From assembly GCF_010977555.1 (NCBI RefSeq), contig NZ_CP048815.1:3836501-3900500 (forward strand): 64,000 nt of DNA, read 5' to 3'. This document shows positions 33,877 to 44,142 of the stretch, piece after piece. The first letter of the stretch is position 1. The number at the start of each line of letters is the position of its first letter. The position numbers and the translations under genes were made by a program. Below the pieces are notes generated by a model. That model was given only the letters and a program-made list of their open reading frames with translations, searched no databases and was not told the DNA's origin. The stretch comes from Caulobacter rhizosphaerae. Its GTDB lineage: Bacteria > Pseudomonadota > Alphaproteobacteria > Caulobacterales > Caulobacteraceae.

Positions 33877-35667
33877 CTACAGCCGGTAGCCGCCGGCCAG
33901 GATCTTGGCGTGCACGGCCTTGGTCAGCTTCACATAGCCCTTGGCCGGATCGCGGAAATACAGCGGATCCTTGATCCGGGCCGGGTCGAAACCTTCCTGG
34001 ACCAGGTCGATCTTGCGGTACTTGAAGGTGCCGGTCGTCTCGATCTCGGGCTGCAGGCGCACGAAGATCGGCCGGGCGTAGGCCGGCAGCTCGCGATCGA
34101 CATATTCGGCCAGGGCGGCGATCTCGAATTCGGGGCCGACCACCAGCGAGGCCATGCCCGCCTTGCCGTCCAGCTCGCCCACGGGCACGCCGTAGACATT
34201 GACCTCCTTGACCCCGGCCACCGCCGACAGGCGCTCGGACACCTCGCTGGTGGCGACGTTCTCGCCCTTCCAGCGGAACGTGTCGCCGATGCGGTCGACG
34301 AAATAGAGGTAGCCGTCGCCGTCGGCGCGCATCAGGTCGCCGGTGCGGAACCAGGCGTCGCCCTTGTCGAACACGTCGTGCAGGATCTTCTTCTCGGTGG
34401 CCGCCTTGTCGGCGTAGCCGGTGAAGTTCGAGCGGGCGTCGCTGGCGATATGGCCGATGCACTCGCCGATCTCGCCGGGCGCGGCCTCGATGCAGCAGCC
34501 GTTGGGGCCGCGAACCGGGGTCTCGGTCTCGACGTCGAACTTGACGATCCGGATGTTGAACTTCTTGCGCAGATAGCGCGGCACCCGGCCGATGGCCCCG
34601 CGCCGGCCGTCGAAGTTGAACAGAGAGACGTTGCCCTCGGTGGCGCCATAGAACTCCAGCACCCCGCCGACCTTGAAGCGGTCAAGCATCACGTCCCACA
34701 CATCCGGGCGCAGGCCGTTGCCGAAGATCAACCGGATCTTGTGGGCACGCTCGTTCGGCGTTTCGGGATGGTTGGCCAGATAGCGGCACAGCTCGCCGAT
34801 ATAGACGAACATCGTGCAGTTCTCGGCGACCACGTCGTCCCAGAAGGCGCTGGCCGAGAACTTCTTGCGCAGCACCACCGCCCCGCCGTTCAGCAGGGCC
34901 GCGCCCATGGCGCACAGACCGCCGGTGGCGTGGTAGAGCGGCAGGGTCACGTAGATGCGGTCCGTCGCCTTGGCGTCGGTCGAGCCGGCGAAGCCGCGCA
35001 TGTAGAGCTGGGCCCGCATGTGGGTGATGCGCGCGGCCTTCGGCAGGCCGGTGGTGCCGCTGGTGAAGATGTAGAGCGCGGTGTCCTTGGCCACCAGGCC
35101 GTTGCGGGCCGTCACGCGATCCGGACGCAGCTGGCTGCAGCTCTTGAGCGCATTGGCCAGATCCCGCTGATCGCCGTGCGCCGGACCCAGAACCCACTGC
35201 TGAACGTGGCGCTCCAGCCCGCCCTTCACCTGCTCGAAGCAGGGCGAGGTCTCGGGGTCGACGATGCAGTGCAGGGCCTGGGAGATATTCAGGCAGTGGG
35301 CCAGGGCCGGCCCGGTCAGCTGGTTGTTGATCAGGGCGGTGGCCACGCCCACCTTCGACAGGCCGTACCAGATCGCCAGGTATTCCAGGCGATTGGGCAT
35401 GAACAGCGCTACGGTCTGGCCGCGGGTTAGCCCCTGCCCCTTGGCCCAGTGGGCGTAGCGGTTGGCGATGGCGTCCAGCTCGCCATAGGTCACCGACTTG
35501 CCTTCGAACACGATGGCCTGGCTGTCGCGCCACCGGTCGACGGCGGCTTCCAGATCGTCGCAGATCAGGTTGGAGCTGTCGGGCGCGATGGACTTCACGC
35601 GCTTGAGCGTGCGCGAGAGCCCCTTCAGGAACTTCAACTCGCGTTTCAACCTGGCCGGCAAACTCAT
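33877..35667 (-). CDS. Long-chain acyl-CoA synthetase, FATP (SLC27) type
   Basis: A 596-aa adenylate-forming enzyme. FTSGTTGLPKAA (about residues 217-228) is the AMP/P-loop motif, YGATEGNVSLFN the A5 motif, and RTGDLMRADGDGYLYFVDRIGDTFRWKGENVATSEV the hinge and A8 region. The sequence follows the FATP/very-long-chain branch, with the short N-terminal helix region lacking a clear membrane span. It activates fatty acids with CoA and ATP at the membrane. ATG at 35667 with GGAG 8 bases upstream; the longer read is rejected because it enters the protease gene. Confidence 0.9.
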   Translation of the reverse strand: MSLPARLKRELKFLKGLSRTLKRVKSIAPDSSNLICDDLEAAVDRWRDSQAIVFEGKSVTYGELDAIANRYAHWAKGQGLTRGQTVALFMPNRLEYLAIWYGLSKVGVATALINNQLTGPALAHCLNISQALHCIVDPETSPCFEQVKGGLERHVQQWVLGPAHGDQRDLANALKSCSQLRPDRVTARNGLVAKDTALYIFTSGTTGLPKAARITHMRAQLYMRGFAGSTDAKATDRIYVTLPLYHATGGLCAMGAALLNGGAVVLRKKFSASAFWDDVVAENCTMFVYIGELCRYLANHPETPNERAHKIRLIFGNGLRPDVWDVMLDRFKVGGVLEFYGATEGNVSLFNFDGRRGAIGRVPRYLRKKFNIRIVKFDVETETPVRGPNGCCIEAAPGEIGECIGHIASDARSNFTGYADKAATEKKILHDVFDKGDAWFRTGDLMRADGDGYLYFVDRIGDTFRWKGENVATSEVSERLSAVAGVKEVNVYGVPVGELDGKAGMASLVVGPEFEIAALAEYVDRELPAYARPIFVRLQPEIETTGTFKYRKIDLVQEGFDPARIKDPLYFRDPAKGYVKLTKAVHAKILAGGYRL

Positions 35668-35713
35668 CGACGCACTCCGTTCAAACAACCATTGGAGAGC
35701 GGCGAGCGACCGG

Positions 35714-36664
35714 TCAAGACATGGCCGCGGCTCCATTTGCCGCAGTCGACGACAATCGGAAATGCACCTGGCCGCGGGTGAAATCCAGAGCCACTGATTC
35801 GAAGGCGTTGAGCACGTCGATTCCGATCAGGATCGCCGGTCGGTCGGACAGCCCCCAATAGTCGAACGTATGCACCGGCCCGAACACAACCGGCAGGTTG
35901 CGCAGATTGACCTTGCCCAGGCTGACGCTCTTGAGGGCGGCCAGGCGGCCCGTCATCGATTGGCCGGTCAGACTCTGCAGCTCGATGTCGGCCCAGTCGG
36001 TGCTGACCGCCTTCTGATGGATCGCCCGCTGCATCAGGGCCATGTTGCCCACCGTGGTGGTGGAGCCCGTATCGAGGAAGGCCAGGGTCGCCGCGCCCGA
36101 CACCGAGGCCTCGATCAGGTGCAGGCCGCTGCGCGTCGCCTTGACCGGCACCGACACCGTCTGATCGTCCGTTCGCGGCGCGATCGAGCCCAGCCTCATC
36201 TCGTCGCGGGAAAAGTCGAGCACCAGGCCCTGAGCGCCCAGCCAATCCAGCCCCAGGATGCCTGGCGCCTGGATGTAGCGGCCCGGTAGCACCGAAAGCA
36301 CCAGATCCTTACGGGCGCGCCGTCCCACCGCGACCGAGGCGGCGGTGACGGTGTTGACCATCTCGGGCCCGGCTATGCCATGCAGATTGACGGGCCGGCC
36401 GGCGGGCAAGCCGAGCAGAGCCGCCAACTCGCTGGAGATCACCGACGCGTTGGCGCCGGTGTCGACCAGGAAGGCATAGGGTCCGTGATCATTGATCCTG
36501 ACCTGCACCGTCATACGACGGACATAGCCCAGGGGTGTCGTCTTTTCCGTTTGCGGACGATCGGGAAGCGAACGCGACTCGGGAAGCGAACGCGACAAAG
36601 CCGGCGAGGCGACCAGGGCGAGCATGCCGGCCAAGGTCCGCCGGCGAAGTATGGGACTGTCCAC
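35714..36664 (-). CDS. Secreted retropepsin-like aspartyl protease
   Basis: A 316-aa protein with a signal peptide (RRRTLAGMLALVASPALS) and two aspartyl-protease lobes: VDTGANAS (Asp68) and LDTGSTTT (Asp198), each followed by a hydrophobic-hydrophobic-Gly strand (GILGLD; ILIGID). It resembles a tandem retropepsin with both active-site Asp in one chain. It should act in the periplasm. GTG at 36664 with GGAGG upstream. Just after the signal a perfect 18-bp tandem duplication encodes SRSLPE then SRSLPD. Confidence 0.85.
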   Translation of the reverse strand: MDSPILRRRTLAGMLALVASPALSRSLPESRSLPDRPQTEKTTPLGYVRRMTVQVRINDHGPYAFLVDTGANASVISSELAALLGLPAGRPVNLHGIAGPEMVNTVTAASVAVGRRARKDLVLSVLPGRYIQAPGILGLDWLGAQGLVLDFSRDEMRLGSIAPRTDDQTVSVPVKATRSGLHLIEASVSGAATLAFLDTGSTTTVGNMALMQRAIHQKAVSTDWADIELQSLTGQSMTGRLAALKSVSLGKVNLRNLPVVFGPVHTFDYWGLSDRPAILIGIDVLNAFESVALDFTRGQVHFRLSSTAANGAAAMS

Positions 36665-36735
36665 GGGAGCAGCCTCCTTCCAGGAAGAAGGCTACACCCG
36701 TGGCGAAGCGCTCGCCAGAAAATCTGAGACCTGCG

Positions 36736-38115
36736 TTATCCGGTCGCAAGGCGACGCTGGTCGTCGCGCGCCGACTTCAGCTTTTCGGCCACCAGGAACG
36801 CCAGCTCCAAGGCCTGTTCGCCGTTCAGGCGCGGGTCGCAATGGGTGTGGTAGCGATCGGCCAGATCACCTTCCGACACCGCCCGCGCGCCGCCCAGGCA
36901 CTCGGTGACGTTCTGGCCGGTCATCTCCAGGTGGACGCCGCCGGGGTGGACGCCTTCGGCGTGGGCCACCTCGACGAAGGTCTTCACCTCCGAGAGGATG
37001 CGGTCGAACGGCCGGGTCTTGTAGCCGGTCGAGGCCTTCAGCGTATTGCCGTGCATCGGGTCGGTGGCCCAGACCACCGAGCGGCCGGCCGCCTTGGTCG
37101 CCTTCATCAGGCGCGGCAGACGGTCGGCGATCTTGTCCGAGCCGAAGCGGCCGTACAGAGTCAGGCGGCCGGGCTCGTTGTTCGGGTTCAAGACGTCGAT
37201 CAGGCGCAGCAGGTCGTCGCCTTCCATGGTCGGGCCGCACTTCAGGCCGATCGGGTTCTTGACGCCGCGCATGAACTCGATGTGGGCGCCGTCCAGCTGA
37301 CGGGTGCGCTCGCCGATCCATAGCAGGTGGGCGCTGGTGTCGTACCAATCGCCCGAGGTGCTGTCGACGCGGGTCATGGCTTCCTCGAAGCCCAGCAGCA
37401 GGGCCTCGTGGCTGGTGAAGAACTCGACCCGGCGCAGGTCGGGCTGGGTTTCGGGCGTGACGCCGACCGCCGCCATGAAGGTCAGGGCCTCGCTGATCTT
37501 CTCCGACAGTTCGCGATAGCGCGCGCCCTGCGGGCTGTCGCCGACGAAGCCCAGCGTCCAGCGATGGATGTTGTAGAGGTCGGCATAGCCGCCGCTGGCG
37601 AAGGCGCGCAGCAGGTTCAGGGTCGCGGCCGACTGGCCATAGGCGCGCAGCAGCCGGTCCGGATCGGGGATGCGATCCTCGGGCGTGAACTCCATGCCGT
37701 TGATGTTGTCGCCCCGGTAGGACGGCAAGGTCACGTCGCCGATCGTCTCGATCGGCTCCGAGCGCGGCTTGGCGAACTGGCCGGCGATGCGGCCCACCTT
37801 CACCACCGGCTTGCCGCCGGCGAAGGTCAACACCACCGCCATCTGCAGGATCAGACGGAAGGTGTCGCGGATGTTGTCCGCGTGGAATTCCTTGAAGCTC
37901 TCGGCGCAGTCGCCCCCTTGCAGCAGGAAGGCCCGGCCCTCCGCCACCTCGCCCAGGGCCGACTTCAGGCGGCGCGCTTCACCCGCGAAAACCAGCGGCG
38001 GCATCTGGCGAAGAGTCTGCTCGACCCGTTCGACCGCCCCCATGTCCGGATAGTCGGTCGGGACGTGTTTCGCGGGCAGGGCTCTCCACGACGACGGGGT
38101 CCAGCGGCTGGTCAT
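36736..38115 (-). CDS. Class II 3-deoxy-7-phosphoheptulonate synthase
   Basis: A 459-aa plant-type (class II) DAHP synthase, first enzyme of the shikimate pathway, joining phosphoenolpyruvate and erythrose-4-phosphate. [11 protein letters not shown] holds the metal Cys, [14 protein letters not shown] binds phosphate, GLKCGPTM and [10 protein letters not shown] carry Lys and His ligands, and [15 protein letters not shown] and [18 protein letters not shown] close the site. ATG at 38115 with a plausible upstream ribosome site. It is the only aromatic-pathway gene in the window. Confidence 0.96.
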   Translation of the reverse strand: MTSRWTPSSWRALPAKHVPTDYPDMGAVERVEQTLRQMPPLVFAGEARRLKSALGEVAEGRAFLLQGGDCAESFKEFHADNIRDTFRLILQMAVVLTFAGGKPVVKVGRIAGQFAKPRSEPIETIGDVTLPSYRGDNINGMEFTPEDRIPDPDRLLRAYGQSAATLNLLRAFASGGYADLYNIHRWTLGFVGDSPQGARYRELSEKISEALTFMAAVGVTPETQPDLRRVEFFTSHEALLLGFEEAMTRVDSTSGDWYDTSAHLLWIGERTRQLDGAHIEFMRGVKNPIGLKCGPTMEGDDLLRLIDVLNPNNEPGRLTLYGRFGSDKIADRLPRLMKATKAAGRSVVWATDPMHGNTLKASTGYKTRPFDRILSEVKTFVEVAHAEGVHPGGVHLEMTGQNVTECLGGARAVSEGDLADRYHTHCDPRLNGEQALELAFLVAEKLKSARDDQRRLATG

Positions 38116-38199
38116 GACGGTCTCGAACTTCTCAAAAGGGAGCGGCTTTTATCCCAACCGCGATCCAAAGGCAAAATCGTTGCGACAAAAACAGAGAAA

Positions 38200-39462
38200 T
38201 CACGCCAATGGGGTAAGTTCATCCAAGCCGGTCCATTGCGGTTGGGCGACCGCGCGGGCCAGGCCGCAGGCGATCAGCGTCATGGCGCCCAGGCCCAGCC
38301 ACCATTCCTGCCAGACCCCGAAACTCAGCCCACCGATCACCAGATAGCTGACCAGCGCGGCGGCGGCCATCGCCGCCTCGGCCCGAGACCGCTGGCTCAA
38401 ACGCACGACGCCATAGGCCAGCCAGCAGAAGAATACGCCGGCCAAGGCCGCGCCGATCGCGCCCAGCTCCAGCCACAGCTGAAGTTGGGCGTTGTGGGTG
38501 TGCAGCGGGATGGCCGGGCCGAAGGTGCGGCTGGCGTCCAATCCCCAGCCCCGGAACGGGTGGCGCTGGATATGGTCCGCGGCGAAGGTCCAGATGTTGA
38601 GCCTGGCGTCCCATGAGGCTGGAACCATCCGGTGCAGCCAGGCGATGGTCCCGGTCTGGACGGCCACCAGCACGACCAGGGGCGCCAGCACGAACGGCGC
38701 GGCCACCAGCCCGACCAATACCTTGGCCCCGGTCTGCCTGGCGAAGTACACGAGCAGCCAGACCACCCCGCCCGCCGCCAGGGCGCCCAGGCAGGCGTCC
38801 GAGCTGCAGATCACCGAGGTCACGATCGTGCCCACGGCCATCAACCAGATCAGTCCACGACGCCACAGTCGCGACAGGATCAGCGCGGCCGGCCAGAACA
38901 GCAGCGCCAAGGCGTAGGTCGAAAGCGAGACCTTGACCATCGCCAGGTCCGGCCGGATCGCCTCGCCAGTCACCTGATGGAGCGTCTGGTAGATCGCCGC
39001 GCCGGTCAGCGAGTCCAGCGCGGCGACGCCGGCCAGCGCCACCGCGCCATAGGCCAGCACCGTCGCCGCCCGCCGGGCGCCGGGGTCGGACACGCCGCGC
39101 AAGGCCACCACCGCCGCGCCGTAGGTCGCCAGCTGCAAGAACAGCTTCAGGGCCGTCAGGCTCTCGATGTCGCCGTAGCCCTTGAGCTTCGAAACGTCGA
39201 TCGCCAAGGGGCTCCAGCTCATGCTGGCCGCCGCCCACAGGGCGATGGCCACCAGGATCAGCAGGGGTGGCGCGGCGGCGCGCGTCAGCCTCAGGCCCGG
39301 CAAGGCCAGCAGTCCGGCCAAGGCCAGCAGCGGCGCGAAGCCCAACGGCGCCAGATAGGCCAGCAGCGGCGTCATCACCGCGACGAAGATCGCCACGCCG
39401 CTCAGCCAGGGCGTGCGGCGCGTCGCCCTTTCGCTCGACTCGGACAAGGACGCCGCGGTCAT
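38200..39462 (-). CDS. O-antigen ligase/polymerase-like membrane protein
   Basis: A 420-aa protein with about 10-12 membrane segments and a large periplasmic loop near residues 280-330 containing WTFAADHIQRHPFRGWGLDASRTFGP and HTHNAQLQLWLELG. The Arg and His there match the Wzy_C/WaaL-type active loop (RxxL and HxxNxxL). It probably transfers or polymerises a lipid-linked glycan at the outer face of the inner membrane. Its ATG overlaps the gor stop by 4 bases. No other glycan genes are adjacent. Confidence 0.85.
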   Translation of the reverse strand: MTAASLSESSERATRRTPWLSGVAIFVAVMTPLLAYLAPLGFAPLLALAGLLALPGLRLTRAAAPPLLILVAIALWAAASMSWSPLAIDVSKLKGYGDIESLTALKLFLQLATYGAAVVALRGVSDPGARRAATVLAYGAVALAGVAALDSLTGAAIYQTLHQVTGEAIRPDLAMVKVSLSTYALALLFWPAALILSRLWRRGLIWLMAVGTIVTSVICSSDACLGALAAGGVVWLLVYFARQTGAKVLVGLVAAPFVLAPLVVLVAVQTGTIAWLHRMVPASWDARLNIWTFAADHIQRHPFRGWGLDASRTFGPAIPLHTHNAQLQLWLELGAIGAALAGVFFCWLAYGVVRLSQRSRAEAAMAAAALVSYLVIGGLSFGVWQEWWLGLGAMTLIACGLARAVAQPQWTGLDELTPLA

Positions 39463-40853
39463 ACGGTCCCCATCTCCGACGGCATGTACTTCTCACGCAT
39501 CGTCACCAGTTCCTCGGCCAGGGTCGGGTGGACCGCGCAGGTGGAATCCCACTGCGGCTTGGTCACGCCCATTTTCACCGCAATGGCCGCCATCTGGATG
39601 ATTTCCGGCGAGCCGGGTCCGACCACGTGCACGCCGACCACCCGCTGGTCGTCCGGCTTGACCACCAGCTTCATCAGGCAGCGATCCTGGCCGCCGTAGA
39701 AGGTGCTCTTCATGGGCCGGAAGACCGCCCGATAGATGTCGACCTTGCCGAACGCCTGCCGGGCCTGCGCCTCGCTCATGCCCACCGCGCCGACCGGCGG
39801 TTGGGAGAACACGGCCGAGGCGACCATGTCGTGGTCGAAGGTGGTGGGATTGTCGTGGAACTCGGTCTGGGCGAAGGCCGCGCCCTCGCGGATCGCCACG
39901 GGCGTCAGGTTGATGCGGTCGGTGACGTCGCCCACCGCCCAGATGTTGTCGGCGGTGGTCCGGGAATAATCGTCGACCATGATCGCGCCGCGATCGTTCA
40001 GCTTCACGCCCACCTTCTCCAGGCCCAGGCCCGCCACGTAGGGGTCGCGGCCGGTGGCGAACATCACCGCGTCGGTCTCGAAGGTCAGGTCGTTGTTGAA
40101 GGTGCTGAGCAGGCCGGTCTCGGTCTTTTCCAGTTTCTCGTGCGAACAGCCCAGCACCACCTTGATCCCACGCTTTTCCAGTTCGTCGGCCAGGTGCGCG
40201 CGCACGTCGTCGTCGAAGCCGCGCAGGATGTTGGCGCCGCGGTAACAAAGCGTGGTCTGCACGCCCAAGCCGTTGAAGATGCTGGCGAACTCGACGGCGA
40301 TATAGCCGCCGCCGACCACCATCACCCGCTTGGGCAGCTCCGGCAGGTGGAAGGCCTCGTCCGAGGTGATGCCCAGTTCCGCGCCCGGAAAGTCCGGACG
40401 CCAGGGCCGGCCGCCGGTGGCGATCAGGATCTTGCGCGCCGTGTAGCGGCCCGCGTCCTTGCTCCCGGCCTTGGGCAGCACCTCGACGGTATGGGCGTCG
40501 ACGATCTCGGCCCGGCCATGCAGCAGGTGGGCGCCGGCCTTCTGCAGGTTGGTGACGTAGATCCCCGACAGGCGGGCGATCTCGACGTCCTTGTCGTGCA
40601 GAAAGCTCTTCCAGTCGAAGCTGGCGTCGCCGATCGTCCAGCCATAGCCCTTGGCGGTCTTCAGCTGCGCCTTCACCTCGCTGGCGTAGACCATGAACTT
40701 CTTGGGCACGCAGCCGCGGATCACGCAGGTGCCGCCCACGCGGTACTCCTCCGCCACGGCGACCCTGGCGCCGCTCATGGCGGCCACACGCGCGGCGCGC
40801 ACCCCGCCCGAACCGGCGCCGATCACGAAGAGGTCGAAGTCGTACTCAGCCAT
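39459..40853 (-). CDS. gor: Glutathione-disulfide reductase
   Basis: A 464-aa FAD/NADPH oxidoreductase. FVIGAGSGGVRAAR binds FAD, GGTCVIRGCVPKK holds the redox Cys43-Cys48 pair, VMVVGGGYIAVEFA binds NADPH, FATGRDPYVAGL and DNIWAVGDVTDR follow, and CAVHPTLAEE gives the C-terminal catalytic His-Glu. It keeps glutathione reduced, relevant to the formaldehyde and glutaredoxin systems elsewhere in the window. ATG at 40853; overlaps the O-antigen ligase-like start. Confidence 0.96.
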   Translation of the reverse strand: MAEYDFDLFVIGAGSGGVRAARVAAMSGARVAVAEEYRVGGTCVIRGCVPKKFMVYASEVKAQLKTAKGYGWTIGDASFDWKSFLHDKDVEIARLSGIYVTNLQKAGAHLLHGRAEIVDAHTVEVLPKAGSKDAGRYTARKILIATGGRPWRPDFPGAELGITSDEAFHLPELPKRVMVVGGGYIAVEFASIFNGLGVQTTLCYRGANILRGFDDDVRAHLADELEKRGIKVVLGCSHEKLEKTETGLLSTFNNDLTFETDAVMFATGRDPYVAGLGLEKVGVKLNDRGAIMVDDYSRTTADNIWAVGDVTDRINLTPVAIREGAAFAQTEFHDNPTTFDHDMVASAVFSQPPVGAVGMSEAQARQAFGKVDIYRAVFRPMKSTFYGGQDRCLMKLVVKPDDQRVVGVHVVGPGSPEIIQMAAIAVKMGVTKPQWDSTCAVHPTLAEELVTMREKYMPSEMGTV

Positions 40854-40928
40854 CGCGGACGCTCCAGGCTCACTGGGATTGGGTCGGGTCCGGCTTGGCC
40901 ATGAACCCGAAAGAGTGCGGATATGGGC

Positions 40929-41609
40929 CTAGGGGACCAGCTTGACCACCCCCTGGTCGGTTCCCAGCAAGGCTTCGTCCGCCAGGTCGAGGAACAGGCC
41001 GTGGTCGACCACGCCGGTGACGGTCTTGAGCGCGGCGCCCAGGGCGGCCGGCTCGGCGATCACGCCGGACGGCAGGTCGTAGATCACGTTGCCGCCGTCG
41101 GTGACCACGACGCCCCGCTCGGCCATGCGCAGGCGCGGCGGCAGCAGCTCGAACTCGGCGGCGATGTCGGCCAGGCGATGGCCGGTGTGGACGTGGCCGA
41201 AGCGCACCACCTCGATCGGCAGCGGGAACTTGCCCAGGTGATCGACCTTCTTGGCGGCGTCGGCGATCACCACGCAGCGCTTGGAGGCCTCCCAGACCAG
41301 CTTCTCGCGCAACAGGGCCGCGCCGCCGCCCTTGATCAGGGACAGGCCCGGACCGACCTCGTCGGCGCCGTCGACGGTCAGGTCGATCGACTTGACGTCG
41401 TCCAGGGTCGCCAGCGGGATGCCCAGCTCGCGGGCGAGGTTGGCGGTCGCCTCCGAGGTCGGCACTCCGCGGATGTCCAGCTTGCGCGCCGCCAGGGCCT
41501 TGACGAACCAGGCCGCGGTCGAGCCGGTGCCCAGGCCCACGACCATGCCGGCCTCCACCAGCTCGGCGGCCGCCTCGCCCGAAATCCGCTTCTGATCGTC
41601 GGCGCTCAT
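40929..41609 (-). CDS. rpiA: Ribose-5-phosphate isomerase A
   Basis: A 226-aa Rpi[14 protein letters not shown] binds phosphate, [28 protein letters not shown] holds the catalytic Asp, Glu and Lys, and [11 protein letters not shown] and [10 protein letters not shown] match family positions. It interconverts ribose-5-phosphate and ribulose-5-phosphate in the pentose phosphate pathway. The ATG overlaps the glmU stop, so glmU and rpiA are translated together. Confidence 0.96.
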   Translation of the reverse strand: MSADDQKRISGEAAAELVEAGMVVGLGTGSTAAWFVKALAARKLDIRGVPTSEATANLARELGIPLATLDDVKSIDLTVDGADEVGPGLSLIKGGGAALLREKLVWEASKRCVVIADAAKKVDHLGKFPLPIEVVRFGHVHTGHRLADIAAEFELLPPRLRMAERGVVVTDGGNVIYDLPSGVIAEPAALGAALKTVTGVVDHGLFLDLADEALLGTDQGVVKLVP

Positions 41610-43018
41610 TTCGTATCCTTCCTGGCCGTCTTGGCCGCCTTCATGGCCCGGAACCTGGTCGCCCAGCCTGGCTTGTCGCTCTGCACGCCACGCCCCAGCG
41701 CCAGCGCGCCGTCCGCGACGTCGCGGGTGATCACCGACCCCGAGCCGGTCATCGCCCCGTCCCCCACCCGCACCGGGGCCACCAGGGCGGTGTTGGAGCC
41801 GATGAAGGCGCCCGCGCCGACATGGGTCTCGAACTTGTCGAAGCCGTCATAGTTACAGAAGATCGTCCCGGCCCCGACATTGGCCTTCGGGCCGACCGAG
41901 CCGTCGCCCAGGTAGGACAGGTGATTGGCCTTGGCGCCGGCTCCGACCTTGACCTTCTTGACCTCGACGAAGTTGCCGATGTGGGCGTCCGGCCCGATCT
42001 CGGCCCCAGGCCGCAGGCGGGCGTAGGGGCCGATCAGGGCGCCCTCGCCGACCGCCGCGCCCTCCAGATGGCTGAAGGCCTTGATCACCGCCCCGGTGGC
42101 GACGCTGACGCCGGGGCCGAACACCACGAACGGTTCGACCGTGACCCCGGCGGCCAGCCGGGTGTCCCAGCTCAGGTGCACGGTGTCCGGCGCCGGCATG
42201 GTCACGCCCTCGACCAGGAAGGCGGAGCGGCGCGCGGCCTGCCAGACCGCCTCGGCGGCGGCCAGCTCGGCCTGGGAATTGACGCCCTGCACCGAGGCTT
42301 CCGGCGCGAAGGCCGCGCGAGTCGACAGCGACCGGTCGTGGGCCAGGCCGACCACGTCGGTCAGGTAATATTCCTTGTTGGCGTTGTCGTTGCCGACATT
42401 GGCCAGCAGGTCGAACAGCAGGGCGCGGTCGGCGGCCAGCACGCCGGAATTGCAGTGCCTGACCTGCTTGACCGTATCGTCGGCGTCCTTGGCCTCGACG
42501 ATGCGCAGCAGCACGTGGCCAGGCGCCAGGATCAGCCGTCCGTAGGCGCCGGGATTGGCCGCCTCGAAGCCCAGCACCGCCACGTCGGCGCCCCCCCCAC
42601 GCGAAGAACCGGCCCGCAGGTCGAACAACGGCTCGATCACCGGGGCGCTCAGCAGGGGGCAGTCGGCGAAGGTCACCACCACGTCGCCGTCGAAGTCGGC
42701 CAGGGCCTCGCGGGCGGCCAGCACCGCGTGGCCGGTGCCCTGGGGCGGATCCTGCAGCACCGTCGCGCCCTCGCCCAGGCGCTTCCTGGCATGCTCGCCG
42801 ACCTGCGGGCTGTGGGCCCCGACCACCACCACAATGCGTTCGCAGTCCAGGGCCTGGGCGGTGTCGATGGCGTGGTCCAGCAGGGTCCGGCCGCCGATCC
42901 GGTGCAGCACCTTGGGCGTCGGCGACTTCATCCGCGTGCCCTGGCCGGCGGCCAGGATGACGGCGGCCCTTGGCCGAGTCGGGTTGGCGCGGGCCGGCGA
43001 AGAGACGGCGTTGGTCAT
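41606..43018 (-). CDS. glmU: Bifunctional GlcNAc-1-P uridyltransferase/glucosamine-1-P acetyltransferase
   Basis: A 470-aa GlmU. The N-terminal half has [14 protein letters not shown] (19-31) and the DCPLLSAP metal site; from about residue 250 a left-handed beta helix begins ([38 protein letters not shown]) with the acetyltransferase residues in [12 protein letters not shown] and NYDGFDK. It makes UDP-GlcNAc for peptidoglycan and LPS. Start ATG at 43018; a longer upstream reading would run antisense through gph and is rejected. Divergent from gph by 69 bases. Confidence 0.96.
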   Translation of the reverse strand: MTNAVSSPARANPTRPRAAVILAAGQGTRMKSPTPKVLHRIGGRTLLDHAIDTAQALDCERIVVVVGAHSPQVGEHARKRLGEGATVLQDPPQGTGHAVLAAREALADFDGDVVVTFADCPLLSAPVIEPLFDLRAGSSRGGGADVAVLGFEAANPGAYGRLILAPGHVLLRIVEAKDADDTVKQVRHCNSGVLAADRALLFDLLANVGNDNANKEYYLTDVVGLAHDRSLSTRAAFAPEASVQGVNSQAELAAAEAVWQAARRSAFLVEGVTMPAPDTVHLSWDTRLAAGVTVEPFVVFGPGVSVATGAVIKAFSHLEGAAVGEGALIGPYARLRPGAEIGPDAHIGNFVEVKKVKVGAGAKANHLSYLGDGSVGPKANVGAGTIFCNYDGFDKFETHVGAGAFIGSNTALVAPVRVGDGAMTGSGSVITRDVADGALALGRGVQSDKPGWATRFRAMKAAKTARKDTK

Positions 43019-43087
43019 GGGCGAAGCGACTCCCGAAGCGCGGACCAAAGTTGCATTAGCCGCGCGTTTAGCCGAAAGGCCAGAGCC

Positions 43088-43819
43088 ATGCATGCCCAGA
43101 ACGACATTCCCAAGGCCGAGATTCTGAAGGGCGCGACGATCGCCTTCGATCTCGACGGCACCCTGGTCGACACCGCCCCGGACCTGGTGGCTTCGCTGAA
43201 CCTCATCCTGGCCGAGGAAGGCTTGCCGCCGCTGCCGTTCGACGACGTGCGCAAGATGGTCGGCCGTGGCGCCAAGGCCCTGCTGGAGCGCGGCTTCGCC
43301 GCCGCCGGCGCCCCGCTGGACGCCGACCAAGCTCCGGTCCTGGTCGAGCGTTTCGTCGCCCTGTACCTGGGCCGCATCGCCCACGAGAGCGCCCCCTTCC
43401 CCGGCGTGGTCGACGCCCTGGTCTCCCTTCGCGCGGCCGGCGCCAAGCTGGCGGTCTGCACCAACAAGCTGACCCACCTGTCGGTCGCCCTGCTCGACGC
43501 CCTGGACCTGACCCAGTATTTCGACGCCGTGGTCGGGGCCGACAGCGCCCCCGCGGCCAAGCCGGATCCGCGGCACCTGCTGGCCACGATCGCGGCCGTG
43601 GGCGGCGACCCGGCCCGCGCGGTAATGGTCGGCGACAGCATCAACGACGCCTTGGCCGCCAAGGCCGCCAACGTGCCGACCCTGCTGGTCACGTTCGGCT
43701 ACACCGAGGCGCCGGTCGAGACCCTGGGCGGAGATCTGTTGATAGATGCCTTCTCCGACGCGCCATCGGCCTGCATCACGCTTTTGGCCTCTTGCGGTCG
43801 CCGAAACGCCGGGCTATAG
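43088..43819 (+). CDS. gph: Phosphoglycolate phosphatase (HAD family)
   Basis: A 243-aa HAD hydrolase. [10 protein letters not shown] (20-29) holds the nucleophile and acid Asp, VCTNK the motif II Thr, AKPDPRHLL the motif III Lys, and [12 protein letters not shown] the motif IV metal Asp pair; the four-helix cap between is of the C1 type. It dephosphorylates 2-phosphoglycolate from DNA repair and metabolism. AAAGG precedes the ATG at 43088. Its end lies 45 bases before the tRNA-Val gene. Confidence 0.92.
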   Translation: MHAQNDIPKAEILKGATIAFDLDGTLVDTAPDLVASLNLILAEEGLPPLPFDDVRKMVGRGAKALLERGFAAAGAPLDADQAPVLVERFVALYLGRIAHESAPFPGVVDALVSLRAAGAKLAVCTNKLTHLSVALLDALDLTQYFDAVVGADSAPAAKPDPRHLLATIAAVGGDPARAVMVGDSINDALAAKAANVPTLLVTFGYTEAPVETLGGDLLIDAFSDAPSACITLLASCGRRNAGL

Positions 43820-43864
43820 GCCCGTCCCTCTCGCGGCGGGGTCTTCGGACTTCACCGACATGGC

Positions 43865-43939
43865 GGATGCTTAGCTCAGCGGGAGAGCACCTCGTTCACA
43901 CCGAGGGGGTCACAGGTTCAATCCCTGTCGCATCCACCA
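43865..43939 (+). tRNA. tRNA-Val (CAC anticodon)
   Basis: A 75-base cloverleaf with encoded CCA. Acceptor GGATGCT pairs with CGCATCC apart from the last pair, D arm TAGCTCAGCGGGAGAGCA, anticodon stem CCTCG/CGAGG around TTCACAC, T arm ACAGG/CCTGT around TTCAATC. CAC reads GTG valine codons. The trb conjugation cluster starts about 200 bases beyond its 3' end, the classical integration position for conjugative elements. Confidence 0.93.
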
Positions 43940-44142
43940 GAATTTCCCAAGAAAAATCAGTTGATTACGAGAATTGACGCGGAACATGCCTGCCTAAGGT
44001 AGCGCTTGCTCCCCAGATATTCCCCAGAAACGACCGTTTTTCGGCGACAAAATCCCCTTCGAACGGCCGACGCACACGCGCGGACGCCGCAACTTTCCCA
44101 GGTCAATTGTTGGCGCCAGGGGCCGATCCGGGGACCTCCGGT
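43940..44142. other. AT-richer gap after tRNA-Val, possible attachment region
   Basis: These 203 bases are less GC-rich than the flanks and hold no gene. Two direct copies of CCCCAGA at 44011-44017 and 44022-44028 (11-base spacing) could be integrase arm-type sites of an element end. This is an inference from position beside the tRNA 3' end. Confidence 0.35.

Noticed and set aside
33553..35430. 625-codon frame antisense to the acyl-CoA synthetase
   Set aside because: No motif, His/Gln/Gly-rich composition, and a definite enzyme on the other strand.
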